Origin: Streptomyces sp. cg36
GTDB taxonomy: Bacteria > Actinomycetota > Actinomycetes > Streptomycetales > Streptomycetaceae
Assembly (NCBI RefSeq): GCF_041080675.1
Contig: NZ_CP163521.1
Location: 301,793-365,792, forward strand
Reading direction: 5' to 3'
DNA length: 64,000 nucleotides
Shown here one piece after another: positions 43,383-52,085 of this stretch. Position 1 is the stretch's first letter; every line of letters starts with the position of its first letter. The translations under genes were made by a program, and so were the position numbers. A model generated the notes under the pieces. The model was not told the origin of the DNA, did not search any database, and saw nothing but the letters and a program-made list of their open reading frames with translations.

Positions 43383-44833
43383 GGCGGATTCAACTGGTCG
43401 TCGCAACACCTTGTGATCAGCGAGGTGTTGGATGGTTCGTCGTCAGCAGGCAGCCGATCGAGCGGTGCGCCCGAAGTTGAGGTCCCCGGGGCATCCGAAG
43501 TATCAGCGTCACGTCGAAGCGGCTTTCTGGGTCGAGATCGCCAAGGGTCCTCTCCCGGAGGAAGCGGCCGGGGTTATCGGCGTGGCGCCGGCGGTGGCCA
43601 CGCGCTGGTATCGACAGTGTGGCGGCATGCGACCGTTCGATCCGAAGCCGCATTCCGGCAGGTACCTGTCGTTCTCCGAGCGGGAGGAGATCGCCCTCCT
43701 AAAAGCTCAGGGCAAGGGCGTTCGCGAAATCGCTCGGTACGTCGGCCGTGATCCGGGGACGATTTCCCGTGAGCTGCGGCGCAACGCGGCTACCAGAGGC
43801 GGGAAGCTCGATTACCGGGCATCGGTCGCGCAGTGGAAATCGGACATGGCCGCACGCCGCCCCAAAACGGCAAAGCTGGTCACCAATCCGCGGTTGCACG
43901 CATACGTTTAGGAGCGGCTGTCGGGACAGATCAGCGCGCCCGGCGGCACGGCGATCGCAGGGCCGGCGACGGGTGAGTGGACGGGGCGGAACAAGCCGCA
44001 CCGCAAGGACCGCGCGTGGGTGCAGGCATGGAGCCCGGAGCAGATCGCGAACCGGATCACGCTTGATTTCCCGGATGATGAGTCCATGCGCATCAGCCAC
44101 GAGGCGATCTACCAGGCGCTCTACATTCAGGGCCGCGGGGCGCTCAAGCGGGAGCTCATCCTGTGTCTGCGCACGGGCCGCGCGCTGCGCTCCCCGCGTG
44201 CTCGTTCGCGGCGCAAGACCTGGGCGCACGTGACGCCCGAAGCGTTGATCAGCGAACGGCCCGCCGAGGTCGAGGACCGTACCGTTCCCGGCCACTGGGA
44301 AGGGGACTTGATCATCGGGCTTGAGCGTTCCGCGATCGGCACCGTCGTCGAGCGCTCAACTCGATTCACGATGCTGATTCACCTGCCGCGCGAGGAAGGC
44401 TACCGGCACAAACACACGGTCAAGAATGGCCCTGCGCTGGCCGGTTACGGGGCGATCACGATGAAAAACGCACTCGCCAATACGATGTCGACGCTGCCCG
44501 AACAGCTGGCACGGTCGCTGACATGGGATCGAGGCAAGGAGATGTCTGCGCACGCGCAATTCAAAGTCGAGACCGGTATTCCCGTGTTCTTCGCCGATCC
44601 TCACAGTCCATGGCAGCGCGGCACGAACGAGAACACCAACGGGCTCCTTCGTCAGTACTTTCCGAAGGGAACCGATCTCTCACGATGGTCCGCCGAGGAA
44701 GTTGCGGCCGTCGCCCACACCCTCAACAGCAGACCCCGCAAGACGCTCGGCTGGAAGACACCGGCCGAAGCGTTCAACGAACAGCTACTGTTGCTCCAAC
44801 AGACCGGTGTTGCAACAACCGGTTGAATCCGGT
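43383..44833. mobile_element. IS30-family element nested in IS3 OrfB
   Basis: 1451 bp. The terminal repeats GGATTCAACTGGTCGTCGCA (left, 43386) and, complemented, GGATTCAACCGGTTGTTGCA (right, ending 44830) differ at a few positions. CAA at 43380-43382 and at 44834-44836 is a three-base target duplication. It carries one transposase gene with an internal TAG. Confidence 0.88.
43432..44826 (+). pseudogene. IS30-family transposase with internal amber codon
   Basis: One frame runs from 43432 to 44826, broken only by TAG 43909-43911 after LHAYV, where the family normally has Gln (V-Q-E-R-L-S). The N-terminal HTH: SFSEREEIALLKAQGKGVREIA and VGRDPGTISRELRRN. The DDE part: PGHWEGDLIIGLE, SLTWDRGKEMSAHAQF and PWQRGTNENTNGLLRQYFP. 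A single C-to-T change (CAG to TAG) explains the stop. A restart at GTG 44020 would give a protein without the HTH. Confidence 0.85.
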
Positions 44834-45166
44834 CAATATACGTCTTTCATGCTGGCCGAGCACCTGGAGAAGGCCGGCATCGCCGCATCGATCGGATCGG
44901 TCGGCGATGCGTACGACGACGCGCTGATGGAGTCCACGATCGGCCTCTTCAAGACCGAGGTGATCAAGCCGCAGCGGCCCTGGCGATCCCTCGCCCAGGT
45001 TGAGCTGGCCACCGCCGAATGGGCCGACTGGTACAACCACACCCGGCTCCACGGTGAGATAGGGCACATTCCGCCCGCCGAATACGAAGCCAACCACTAC
45101 CGAGCAACCACGAAACCCCAGGTCACAACCAACATTTGAGACCTCTACCGAACCCGGAACGGTTCA

Positions 45167-45475
45167 CCGCATCTGGATGCGGTGCAGGTGGAGCGGGTTT
45201 GGTTGGCGGGTGGCGTGGTCCGTATCGCTGCTCGTACCGGTGAGTTGGTGGTGGCGTGTCCTGACCGCAGTCGCGGGTCAGCGCGGGTGCACAGCCGGTA
45301 CTCGCGCACGCTGGCCGACGTCGCTGCCGGTGAGCGTCCGGTGCTGATCAGCCTGTCGGTGCGGGGGTTGTTCTGCGACAGTGCGGACTGCGGGCGACGG
45401 ACGTTCGCCGAGCAGGTCGAGGGACTGACCGTGCGCTACCGGCGCCGCAGTCCGCTGCTCCAGCAACCTGTTGAG
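45167..45475 (+). pseudogene. ISL3-family transposase N-terminal remnant
   Basis: VERVWLAGGVVRIAARTG, VVACPDRSRGSARVHSRYSR, LADVAAGERPVLISLSVRGL and FCDSADCGRRTFAEQVEGL form the N-terminal zinc-ribbon and HTH region of ISL3 transposases. The sequence starts directly at the IS3 right end and is cut after RRRSPLLQQ, so the DDE domain is gone. Confidence 0.8.
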
Positions 45476-45503
45476 GGCGGCCGGAGTGTTACTGGCCCGC
45501 GTC

Positions 45504-45698
45504 TCAGCGCAGGAACAACCAACCCGTCACTGCCGTTGCCAGAGTCAGGGACACCCACGCCAAAATGCGTCGCCGTCTGATGTGTTCGCCGCGTTCCAAT
45601 GCTGCCTCCACCAGGGCGGGTACATCAGCCGTAAAGGACTCAGCCGTAGCCCGCAGGGCGCCGGGAACCGGCTTGGTCACGCCGTCCACTTGGTTCAC
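45504..45698 (-). CDS. small membrane protein
   Basis: A 64-residue frame. The amphipathic segment GALRATAESFTADVPALVEAALERGEHIRRRR precedes one C-terminal membrane helix (ILAWVSLTLATAVTGWLFL). The topology would be N-in with a tail anchor. No family was recognised. It begins just after the ISL3 remnant. Confidence 0.4.
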   Translation of the reverse strand: MNQVDGVTKPVPGALRATAESFTADVPALVEAALERGEHIRRRRILAWVSLTLATAVTGWLFLR

Positions 45699-46100
45699 TT
45701 CCGTTGTCTCAACGTTTGCGCTTCACCCATGGTGCCGGTGAGAAATGGTCCCCGGACCATCCCACGCACCCCAGCGTCCTGGGCGGTCACGGGTGGGCGC
45801 AGCGGCCTCAAGATACCCAATATGCGGCGGCCATCGTCCCCCGCCGGGCGACAGCGCCTCGATGCGCCACCCCTCCCGACTCGTCGGGCTCAATACCACT
45901 GTCTACCTGCGGCAACAGCGTGACTCCCGTTCCGTTGTGGGCAGGTTGTGAGCATCCTCACGTGGCCGTTACATGTGGACATTGCGTGCTAACTTCCCGC
46001 TTGGAGCGGCAACGGGGGTTGGCTCTGCCGATGGCAGCTGTGTGACGGCCCCTGGCGCGGCAGCCACTTTTTCTTTCTCTTGCTTTTGGAGCACCTTCCT
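45699..46100. other. intergenic, no gene recognised
   Basis: 400 bases with only short frames; it presumably holds the promoter for the secreted protein at 46101. Confidence 0.4.
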
Positions 46101-46607
46101 ATGCCTACCTCCACCATGACCAGCCGTCGGCGTCTGCGCTCGGCTGTACTCGCCGGATGCCTCGCCGCCGCCACGCTCAGCGGTACGGGCATCGCTGCCG
46201 CCGAGGGCAACCCCACCATCCCCTACGACACCGACCACGACTCGTGGGAGTCGCCGCACAAGTGCGCCGACCAGTCGGAGGAGTTCCGCTTCCGCTTCTA
46301 CTTCAACTCGAACTACGGCGGCTCCTGGGTCAACATCGGCCACAACCTCTCCGACCTCGCCTCGCTGTCCATCGGCGGCAGCGGCGGCGGCTACGTGGCA
46401 CTGTCCTACTGCGACAAGGGCAAGGGCGCGGGCCAGCGAGTCGCGAACAACTCCGCCTCCGCCTACAACTGGTACCGCGGTTACTGCGCCACAGTGCACT
46501 ACAACTCCGGCTACCGCGGCGCCACCGACCGGATCTACCCCAACAACGGCATGAACCTGTCGGCCACGTACAACAACAACAAGTCGATCAACTTCGACGC
46601 CTGCTGA
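46101..46607 (+). CDS. secreted protein of the peptidase-inhibitor I36 type
   Basis: ATG 46101 gives 168 residues. A signal peptide (RLRSAVLAGCLAAATLSGTGIAAA) is followed by a duplicated crystallin-like motif. The first copy is FRFRFYFNSNYGGSWVNIGHNLSDL...GAGQRVANNSASAYNW. The second is YNSGYRGATDRIYPNNGMNLSATYNNNKSINF. Streptomyces I36 inhibitors (SMI type) share the YNSxYxG pattern and block metalloproteases; the target here is unknown. It is followed by a lipoprotein gene 21 bases later. Confidence 0.75.
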   Translation: MPTSTMTSRRRLRSAVLAGCLAAATLSGTGIAAAEGNPTIPYDTDHDSWESPHKCADQSEEFRFRFYFNSNYGGSWVNIGHNLSDLASLSIGGSGGGYVALSYCDKGKGAGQRVANNSASAYNWYRGYCATVHYNSGYRGATDRIYPNNGMNLSATYNNNKSINFDAC

Positions 46608-46628
46608 TCCAGGCGCCAGGAACCTCTC

Positions 46629-47606
46629 ATGAGACAACGCCACCGCAGGGCTTCCTCAGCTCTCGCCGCCCTTACCGTGCTTCCCCTCGCCGGCTGCTCC
46701 GGCACCGACAGCGGCCCTGCGGTGGCCTCCGCACCACCCGACACACACCCCCGAACCAGCGCACACCAGCCTGCCTCGGACGACCCGGCGACCTGGGACC
46801 TGCCCCTGATGCGCTACCAACCTACCCCCGAGCAGGCCCGTACCATCCGCCAGGCACGGGAGACGCTGATCGAGCAGTGCGCCCGCCGCTACGGCATCAC
46901 CCTCACTCCCGATCCCGAACTCCCGCCCCTGGGCCCGAAGAACCAGATGGACTGGCGCTACGGCATCCACGAGCGTGATCTGACCGAGCGCCGCGGATAC
47001 CAGGTCGACGACAAACAGCAGGCACGCTACGACGCTGCCCTGCAGGCGCAGGCCAACCGCCCCCGACCGCCCCGCGACACACCCGTCGTCGTCGGCGGCA
47101 CGAAGATTCCACCCGAGGCCCTCGCCACCACCAGCTCCGACGCCCAGGAGGGAATCGTCGCGGGCAAACCCGTACCCGACGGCGGCTGCAGCGGCGAAGC
47201 CAACCGCGCCCTTGGAACCTCGACACAAGGATTCGCGCCGCTGGTGGACCGCCTGATGAACGCCTCCTACCCGCAGTCCATGAAAGAACCAGACGTCAAA
47301 AACGTGTTCGCCCACTGGTCCACCTGCATGCGCACCCGCGGATTCAGCTACAGCGCACCGATGGACGCCAACGACGACCCCGCCTTCCGCGCCAGCCCCA
47401 GCGGCGTCTCGCGCCACGAAATCAACACCGCCCTCGCCGATCTCGACTGCCGCACCACGTACCGGGTCGCCGAAATCTGGCACGCCGCCGAGACACGGCT
47501 CCAGGAACAAGCGGTCGCCCGGAACGCTTCCGCTCTCGCCGCCGCGCGCCGCGACCTCGACCACACGCTGGCCGCGGCCCGAACAATCAAAGCTCCACCC
47601 CACTGA
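46629..47606 (+). CDS. lipoprotein of unknown function
   Basis: A 325-residue protein with a lipobox (SALAALTVLPLAGC, Cys about residue 23), so it is anchored on the outer face of the membrane. The mature part contains MRYQPTPEQARTIRQARETL, EQCARRYGITL, DWRYGIHERDLTERRGYQ and a C-terminal helix (AVARNASALAAARRDLDH). It has several paired Cys (CARRYG, GGCSGEANRAL, CMRTRGF, DCRTTY). It is probably co-transcribed with the I36-type gene. This lipoprotein type is common in Streptomyces and uncharacterised. Confidence 0.75.
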   Translation: MRQRHRRASSALAALTVLPLAGCSGTDSGPAVASAPPDTHPRTSAHQPASDDPATWDLPLMRYQPTPEQARTIRQARETLIEQCARRYGITLTPDPELPPLGPKNQMDWRYGIHERDLTERRGYQVDDKQQARYDAALQAQANRPRPPRDTPVVVGGTKIPPEALATTSSDAQEGIVAGKPVPDGGCSGEANRALGTSTQGFAPLVDRLMNASYPQSMKEPDVKNVFAHWSTCMRTRGFSYSAPMDANDDPAFRASPSGVSRHEINTALADLDCRTTYRVAEIWHAAETRLQEQAVARNASALAAARRDLDHTLAAARTIKAPPH

Positions 47607-47989
47607 GCTGAACCACTCTGCCTGATCGTGTTCCCACGGTGTGATGTGCTGACTGACGGCAGCTCTCACGTCATGGTGTTCGGCTGCGCACCAGTTCGTC
47701 GATCCGAGAGGCTGGCCTGGGCAGAACTGCCGGGGTGGGGGAGCTGGACGGTGCGGTTGTCGAGGTGCTGGAGCCGTCGGAGAGTGCGGCGGAGAAGACA
47801 AGGGCCAGGACACAGCGATGCTGGTGCGACGGTGTATGGGAACCCCTCGCTGGGAGTGGAAGGTCTGACAGCTACCCCCACGGAGCTCCCTGCCGGCAGA
47901 TGTCGGGGCAGGAGGGCGGGGTCAGTGGTCCAGATGGCGCGGACACTCCTTGTAGGAGGCGTGCCGCTCAGCTAGGAGGCCGTTGATCC
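47607..47989. other. no gene recognised
   Basis: About 380 bases between the lipoprotein gene and a TrmO-like fragment. Nothing coding was recognised and no clear terminator was seen. Confidence 0.4.
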
Positions 47990-48005
47990 GGTTGGACCAG
48001 GCTGC

Positions 48006-48255
48006 ATCCAGGTGCAGGGCCTTGAGGAGTTCTCCCACCTGATCGTCACCTGGCGCTTCCACCTGGGATCCGATGCCGACCTCCACCTCGGAGCCTGCAG
48101 CCCCCAGAACAACCCGGAGTGGGAACCCACCGGCACGTTCGTGCACCGAAACCACAGGCGCCCCAACCGTATGGTGACCAGCTTTCCCCGGCTGCTCAAG
48201 GTCGAAGGACGAGACCTGCACGTCACGGACCTTGACGCCGTCTCGTCCATGGGGG
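48006..48255 (+). pseudogene. TrmO/TsaA-like methyltransferase fragment
   Basis: VQGLEEFSHLIVTWRFHLGSD, EWEPTGTFVHRNHRRPNRMV and LLKVEGRDLHVTDLDAV follow the TsaA/TrmO pattern (G-L-x-x-F-S-H; R-P-N-R; L-L-x-V-x-G-x-x-x-x-V-x-x-L-D). TrmO N-methylates t6A37 in tRNA with SAM. The N-terminal 40-50 residues and the end after LDAVDGTPVLDIKP are missing, and the linker looks altered, so it is a relic. Confidence 0.6.
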
Positions 48256-48294
48256 ACGACGCCAGCGACGCGCGGTCGGCGGGCCGGTGCGGCG

Positions 48295-49098
48295 TCATTC
48301 CCAGGCGTAGGCGTAGGCGTCGTACAGCCCGTGGGCGGCCAGGGCCGGGATCAGGGAGCGCTGCCACAGGGTGACGGCGGTGGCGGCCAGGGCGAAGAAG
48401 GCGGCGTGGGCGACGTTGGCGCTGCCGCCCATGGCGTGCCCGGCGGCGAACAGGACGGCCGACAGGCAGGTGGCGGCCCCGGTCAGCGGCCGGCGTACCC
48501 ACCGCCGCCCCGCCCAGGCGCCGCGCTCGCGGGCGGATGCGAGGGCGAGCCAGAGCGCCAGCAGGGGTGCACGGTAGAAGAGTTTCTCCAAGGGGGCGGG
48601 GGCGAGGAGCCCGTAGCCGAGCCGGACGGGGAAGGAGGTCTGCGCCACGGCGAGGATGCGCGCGTCCTGGCCGGCGGGCACCGACGTCAGCGAGGGAACG
48701 CACGTCACCGCCTGCCCTGCCGCCCCCACCAGGACGGCGGTGGCCAGCCCCGCAGCCGCCCAGCGCAGCGCCTGGCGCCGCGAGGCGGGGCACAGCCCCA
48801 GGCCGTCGGTGAACCGCCTGACGGCGGCCCGCACCGGGATAATCCCCCAGCCGGCCCACAGGGCCAGGGCGGTGAAACCGGCCGCCCCGCCGAGGAAGAC
48901 GGCAAAGCCGCGCGGACTCTCCCCGTCCCACGGCACGAAGCCCGGCACGAAGACGAACGCCTCCCGCAGCGCCTGCGCGGCCAGGACCGCGGCGAACCAC
49001 AGGAGGAGCCACATCAGCAGATGGGCGACCTGCCCGGTGCGCGGGGTCCGGCGGCCTTGCGGGGCGTCGCTCAGCGGTGCCGTGCGGCGTATGTCCAC
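48295..49098 (-). CDS. CPBP-family intramembrane metalloprotease-like protein
   Basis: GTG 49098 with GGGAGGAG upstream gives 267 residues and about seven membrane segments (for example LLMWLLLWFAAVLAAQAL, VFLGGAAGFTALALWAGWGII, LAAVTLW region). CPBP motifs: EKLFYRAPLLALW (motif 1, normally EExxxR), ATCLSAVLFAAGHAMGG (motif 2) and HGLYDAYAYAWE (motif 3). CPBP proteases process prenylated proteins or peptide pheromones and bacteriocins. The first Glu pair is reduced to one (EK), so activity may be altered. Confidence 0.75.
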   Translation of the reverse strand: MDIRRTAPLSDAPQGRRTPRTGQVAHLLMWLLLWFAAVLAAQALREAFVFVPGFVPWDGESPRGFAVFLGGAAGFTALALWAGWGIIPVRAAVRRFTDGLGLCPASRRQALRWAAAGLATAVLVGAAGQAVTCVPSLTSVPAGQDARILAVAQTSFPVRLGYGLLAPAPLEKLFYRAPLLALWLALASARERGAWAGRRWVRRPLTGAATCLSAVLFAAGHAMGGSANVAHAAFFALAATAVTLWQRSLIPALAAHGLYDAYAYAWE

Positions 49099-49478
49099 GT
49101 GCTCTCCTCCCACCCGTGTGGTCCCAGTTTCGCCTGGGGAACGCGGGAGTGGGATGGATCTTCCTGGTTTCCGGCCGGGGCAGGGCACAGCGCGGGCTTG
49201 TACGGTTGCCCGTGCTGTTGATCTGCCTTTCGGGGCTGGACTGCTGGAGGATCCCGGCCAGCGGCCCTGCGGGGGCGGCCAGTTGGGGCCGCGCGAGGGT
49301 GGCCCGCAGCTCGGCGAGTGTCTGCGGCCCCTCGTGCGCCCCGGCCCGGCAGGCGCAGGCGCAGGCGTGGGGTGGCGTGCTCATCGTGGGTGCCTTCGGC
49401 CGTGGTGCCTGCGGCGTTTGCCGTACGCGGTCGCCGCAGGGCCCGGCAGCCCTCCCGCAACAGCTCCCGACTGCTCGG
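49099..49478. other. intergenic, no confident gene
   Basis: A minus-strand frame starting near 49384 (MSTPPHACACACRAGAHEGP) could encode a Cys-rich small protein but has a Pro/Arg-rich tail without family similarity. Nothing else was seen. Confidence 0.35.
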
Positions 49479-50678
49479 TCAGAGGCGGATGCCGGAGAGC
49501 TTGGACAGGCGCAGCAGCCTCGCGTTGCTGCGCTGGTGGAGCGACCCGAGGACGCGGAACACTTCACGGCCCATGGGGTGGATGCGGGCCATCTGGGGCG
49601 CGATGTCCCAGGCGAGGGTGAGGTTGGTCAGGGCGCCGTCGCGGTCTCCGATGTCGAGCTGGGCGCGGGCGGCGTTGATGTGGGTGGGGGCGACCCGGGT
49701 GGGCGGCATGCCCGCCATGGCCGTGGGAATGTCCTCGGTGAGCGCCAGCGCGTCGCGCGGCTTGCCCAGGTCGATGAGGGTCGCGAAGCGGTGGGCGAAA
49801 GTATTCTGCGGGCCGACGGTGAGCCCGTACGCCTCCAGCTCCCGGGGCATGCCCTGGGACGCGGCGAGCGCGGACCGGATGTGCCGCTCGGCCTCCCGCC
49901 TGGCCTCCCTCTTGTCCTTGAGCCGCCCGGCCAGCGTCATCCCCCGCAGGTTGAGGATGCCCATCGCGATGTCCCGGTCCGTCCCGGACAGCGACTGCTG
50001 GGCAGCACAGATCGCCCGGTCCACCACGGTCAGGCCCCGCTCGATGTCCCCGAAGTTGAGATAGGTCCCGGCCCGGTCGCGGGCCGCGACGGCGGAGCCG
50101 AGCGGGTTGGGCTGCTGCTCGGTTGCCCACCGCTGGCGGGTGACAGCGAGCTCGGCCATGTCCATCCACCGGTGCCTTGCCGCGATCCAGTAGACGATGC
50201 TGTACGTCTCCGCCAGCACCATCCACGCCTCGGGAGTGTTCTCCTGGTGGGCGTGGGCGGTGGCGTCCCGCAGCAGCTGCGGAAGCACGACCAGGAGCCG
50301 GGCGACGTCGACCCTCTTGCGGTACTCCTCAGCGGTGCACAGATCGGCGGACAGCTTGTCTTCGAGCACCGGGGCGCTGCCGGGAAGGTCGTAGTCGCGC
50401 AGCGCGGAGCGCAGCGCATCGAGGGAGCGCCGCTCCCCCCGCCGCACGAACGGCTTGCCCATCACCTCCGCCATGGAGATCCCCATGGCCTGGCCGACCG
50501 ACGCGGCCACCACGGGCGTCAGGGCCCGGTCCCCGATTTCGATCTTGCTCAGCAGGGAGACGGAGACCAGGGCCTTGCGCGCCAACTTGGCCTGTGACCA
50601 GCCGCGTTCCTTGCGCAGTACCGCGACGTGCGCGCCCGGGGCCAGCTCCGTTGCAGCCTCATCAGGTTCAGTGCTCAT
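49479..50678 (-). CDS. XRE-family regulator with tetratricopeptide-type C-terminal domain
   Basis: ATG 50678 gives 399 residues. The N-terminal HTH_XRE (VAVLRKERGWSQAKLARKALVSVSLLSKIEIGDRALTP) is followed by a long all-helical region with TPR-like pairs (NTPEAWMVLAETYSIVYWIAARH, DRAGTYLNFGDIERGLTVVDRAI, ALTEDIPTAMAGMPP). This architecture is typical of Streptomyces regulators that bind a small molecule or peptide through the helical domain. It is divergent from the three overlapping small genes at 50866-51874, which are its likely targets, through a 190-base shared promoter region. Confidence 0.88.
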   Translation of the reverse strand: MSTEPDEAATELAPGAHVAVLRKERGWSQAKLARKALVSVSLLSKIEIGDRALTPVVAASVGQAMGISMAEVMGKPFVRRGERRSLDALRSALRDYDLPGSAPVLEDKLSADLCTAEEYRKRVDVARLLVVLPQLLRDATAHAHQENTPEAWMVLAETYSIVYWIAARHRWMDMAELAVTRQRWATEQQPNPLGSAVAARDRAGTYLNFGDIERGLTVVDRAICAAQQSLSGTDRDIAMGILNLRGMTLAGRLKDKREARREAERHIRSALAASQGMPRELEAYGLTVGPQNTFAHRFATLIDLGKPRDALALTEDIPTAMAGMPPTRVAPTHINAARAQLDIGDRDGALTNLTLAWDIAPQMARIHPMGREVFRVLGSLHQRSNARLLRLSKLSGIRL

Positions 50679-50865
50679 GATCGTCTCTTCCGCGTGGGGA
50701 CGGCCCGTGTACCCATGCCCGCAAGCCGTCTGCGTAACCGCACCACAAGTGTGCATACAGTGTGCAAGCCCCGCCCGCCGTACGGGCGTTGACTGTGGGA
50801 AGAGGTGCGCGGCCGTGTTGACGCGGGCGCGGGCCAGAGTCATCAGAAGGGGACGGCGAGACGGC

Positions 50866-51324
50866 GTGAAAAGCAGCCCGGAGTACGTGGTCGACACCGC
50901 GAACGGCGACCGGCTCGGGGTGGTGGAGGAGCGCTACGAGGGGAGCGTCTACCTGCGCCCGCCCGGCGGCGGAGCACCGTGGGCGACGTCGCCGGATGCC
51001 CTGCGGTGTCTGACCCGGCACGAGATGATGACGGCCCGGGGTACGGAACACCCCGGGGCGGGGGAGGAACTGAGGATGTGGGCGTGGTCGGTGGGGGCAC
51101 TGCCCACCGGGAGGGAGCACGGCTCGGTGTCCGTCAGCGAACTCGACCCGGCGCCCGGCGCGGAGCCGGGCGGCGCCGGGGCATGCGACCTGTGCGCGGC
51201 GTGGCGGGCGGAGCGGGAGGTGGCCCGCCACGCGCGCGAGCACCGCCGGGTGCGGCGGGCCACGGGCGAGCTCGTCCGCCATCCCGACCACCGGACCTGG
51301 CCCGGGGGGCAGGCGGTGCGGTGA
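50866..51324 (+). CDS. hypothetical protein, first of three overlapping small genes
   Basis: GTG 50866 gives 152 residues. VKSSPEYVVDTANGDRLGVV and SVYLRPPGGGAPWATSP are followed by CDLCAAWRAEREVARHAREH, a C-x-x-C pair that may bind zinc. The start region is duplicated in truncated form at 31565-31680, showing that this gene has been copied within the arm. It overlaps the next gene (GTGA). Streptomyces carries many such small proteins beside XRE regulators of this type. Function unknown. Confidence 0.65.
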   Translation: MKSSPEYVVDTANGDRLGVVEERYEGSVYLRPPGGGAPWATSPDALRCLTRHEMMTARGTEHPGAGEELRMWAWSVGALPTGREHGSVSVSELDPAPGAEPGGAGACDLCAAWRAEREVARHAREHRRVRRATGELVRHPDHRTWPGGQAVR

Positions 51325-51650
51325 GCGCGCGGCGCATCCTGCGCGGGGTGCTCTACCGGCTGGGGCGGCACCCGGACAGCGAAGTGACCCTCACCGCCCG
51401 CTGCATCTCCGGCGACGGCTGCCGCTGGCTGCTGGACGCCACCGCGGACCTGGAGGCGGGGGGCGCCGCGCTCATCGAGCACACCGCCGCAACCGGCCAC
51501 GCCCTGTTCGCCCGCAGCGTGGAGGACGTGGCCCTGGTGGTGCGTCACCACCAGGAGCAGCGTGCGGCCGGCCCCCGGCCGAAGCCGGAGCCGGGGCCGG
51601 GGCCGGAGCCCGCCGAGGAACACTCGCGCACGGCGTGGGCGCCGTGGTGA
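51321..51650 (+). CDS. DUF7848-like small protein
   Basis: A 109-residue protein. VTLTARCISGDGCRWLLDATADLEAGGAALIEHTAATGH contains two Cys and a conserved-looking EH...TGH, a pattern I associate with DUF7848-like zinc-finger proteins of Streptomyces; the number is tentative. The tail is Pro/Glu-rich. It overlaps both neighbours by GTGA, so the three genes are translationally coupled. Confidence 0.6.
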   Translation: MSARRILRGVLYRLGRHPDSEVTLTARCISGDGCRWLLDATADLEAGGAALIEHTAATGHALFARSVEDVALVVRHHQEQRAAGPRPKPEPGPGPEPAEEHSRTAWAPW

Positions 51651-51874
51651 GCCGGTTCGTTGTGATCGGCCCGGGCGGCCATGACCTCGGCTCCTGCCGC
51701 CGGATCACCCGCGATGCGTGGTCCGGCCGGATCCTGGCCCTGCGCTGCCCCGGCTGCCACCAGCGTGCGTGGGTGGACAGCCGCCACCAGATCGCCGCCC
51801 ACCAGAGGGGCCCCGGGGCCGGGGACGTCTGCGGCCTGTCCGGCCTCCACGTCGTCGACACCGCCCACCCCTAG
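51647..51874 (+). CDS. small hypothetical protein
   Basis: A 75-residue protein from GTG 51647. FVVIGPGGHDLGSCRRITRD and LALRCPGCHQRAWVDSRHQIAAH contain a C-x-x-C and spaced Cys/His that could bind a metal. It is the last gene of the three-gene coupled unit opposite the XRE regulator. Confidence 0.55.
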   Translation: MSRFVVIGPGGHDLGSCRRITRDAWSGRILALRCPGCHQRAWVDSRHQIAAHQRGPGAGDVCGLSGLHVVDTAHP

Positions 51875-51879
51875 ACCCC

Positions 51880-51925
51880 CCGGCCCCGGTCCGGTCCACC
51901 CCCGGGTGGTCCCATCCCGGACCAA
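51880..51925 (+). repeat. repeated intergenic element, copy B
   Basis: It contains CCCCGGTCCGG and GGGTGGTCCCATCCCGGAC, as at 30797-30845, in the same orientation. It follows the three-gene unit directly and could be a terminator or the promoter for the gene at 52086. Confidence 0.5.
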
Positions 51926-52085
51926 GAAGGGTCCGGGGCACCACCCCGTTCCGGCGCACACGAGGTCCGTTCCGCCGGAACGGGGCCACGGCCCGCCCCG
52001 GTGCGCCCCCTACCGGGCGCCGGGGGCGGGGGAGTTCGGCACTGCGCAACATCCGTGTGTTGACACCCGACGAAGGAGGACCACG

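Larger units (their letters stand above)
42702..45139 (+). pseudogene. IS3-family OrfB, split by IS30 insertion
   Basis: The 5' part (to 43382) carries LVAFIDEHRDRFGGVEPICR, YRVYGARKIWRHMNRQG, RCWVADFTHVATF with the first Asp and ELVHHSDAGSQ with the second. The 3' part resumes at 44834 with YTSFMLAEHLEKAGIAASIG, DAYDDALMESTIGLFKTE (Glu) and LHGEIGHIPPAEYE. Joining them across CAA 43380-43382 and 44834-44836 restores the reading frame exactly, so OrfB was intact before the insertion. Confidence 0.9.
42383..45166. mobile_element. IS3-family element interrupted by an IS30-family element
   Basis: Inverted repeats TGAACCGTTCCGGGTTCGGT at 42383 and, complemented, at 45147-45166. Inside are OrfA, OrfB and a nested IS30-type element (43383-44833). 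Without the insert the element is about 1.3 kb, normal for IS3. The flanking trinucleotides differ, so no target duplication is evident. An orphan copy of the same right end is at 2847-2875. Confidence 0.85.
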
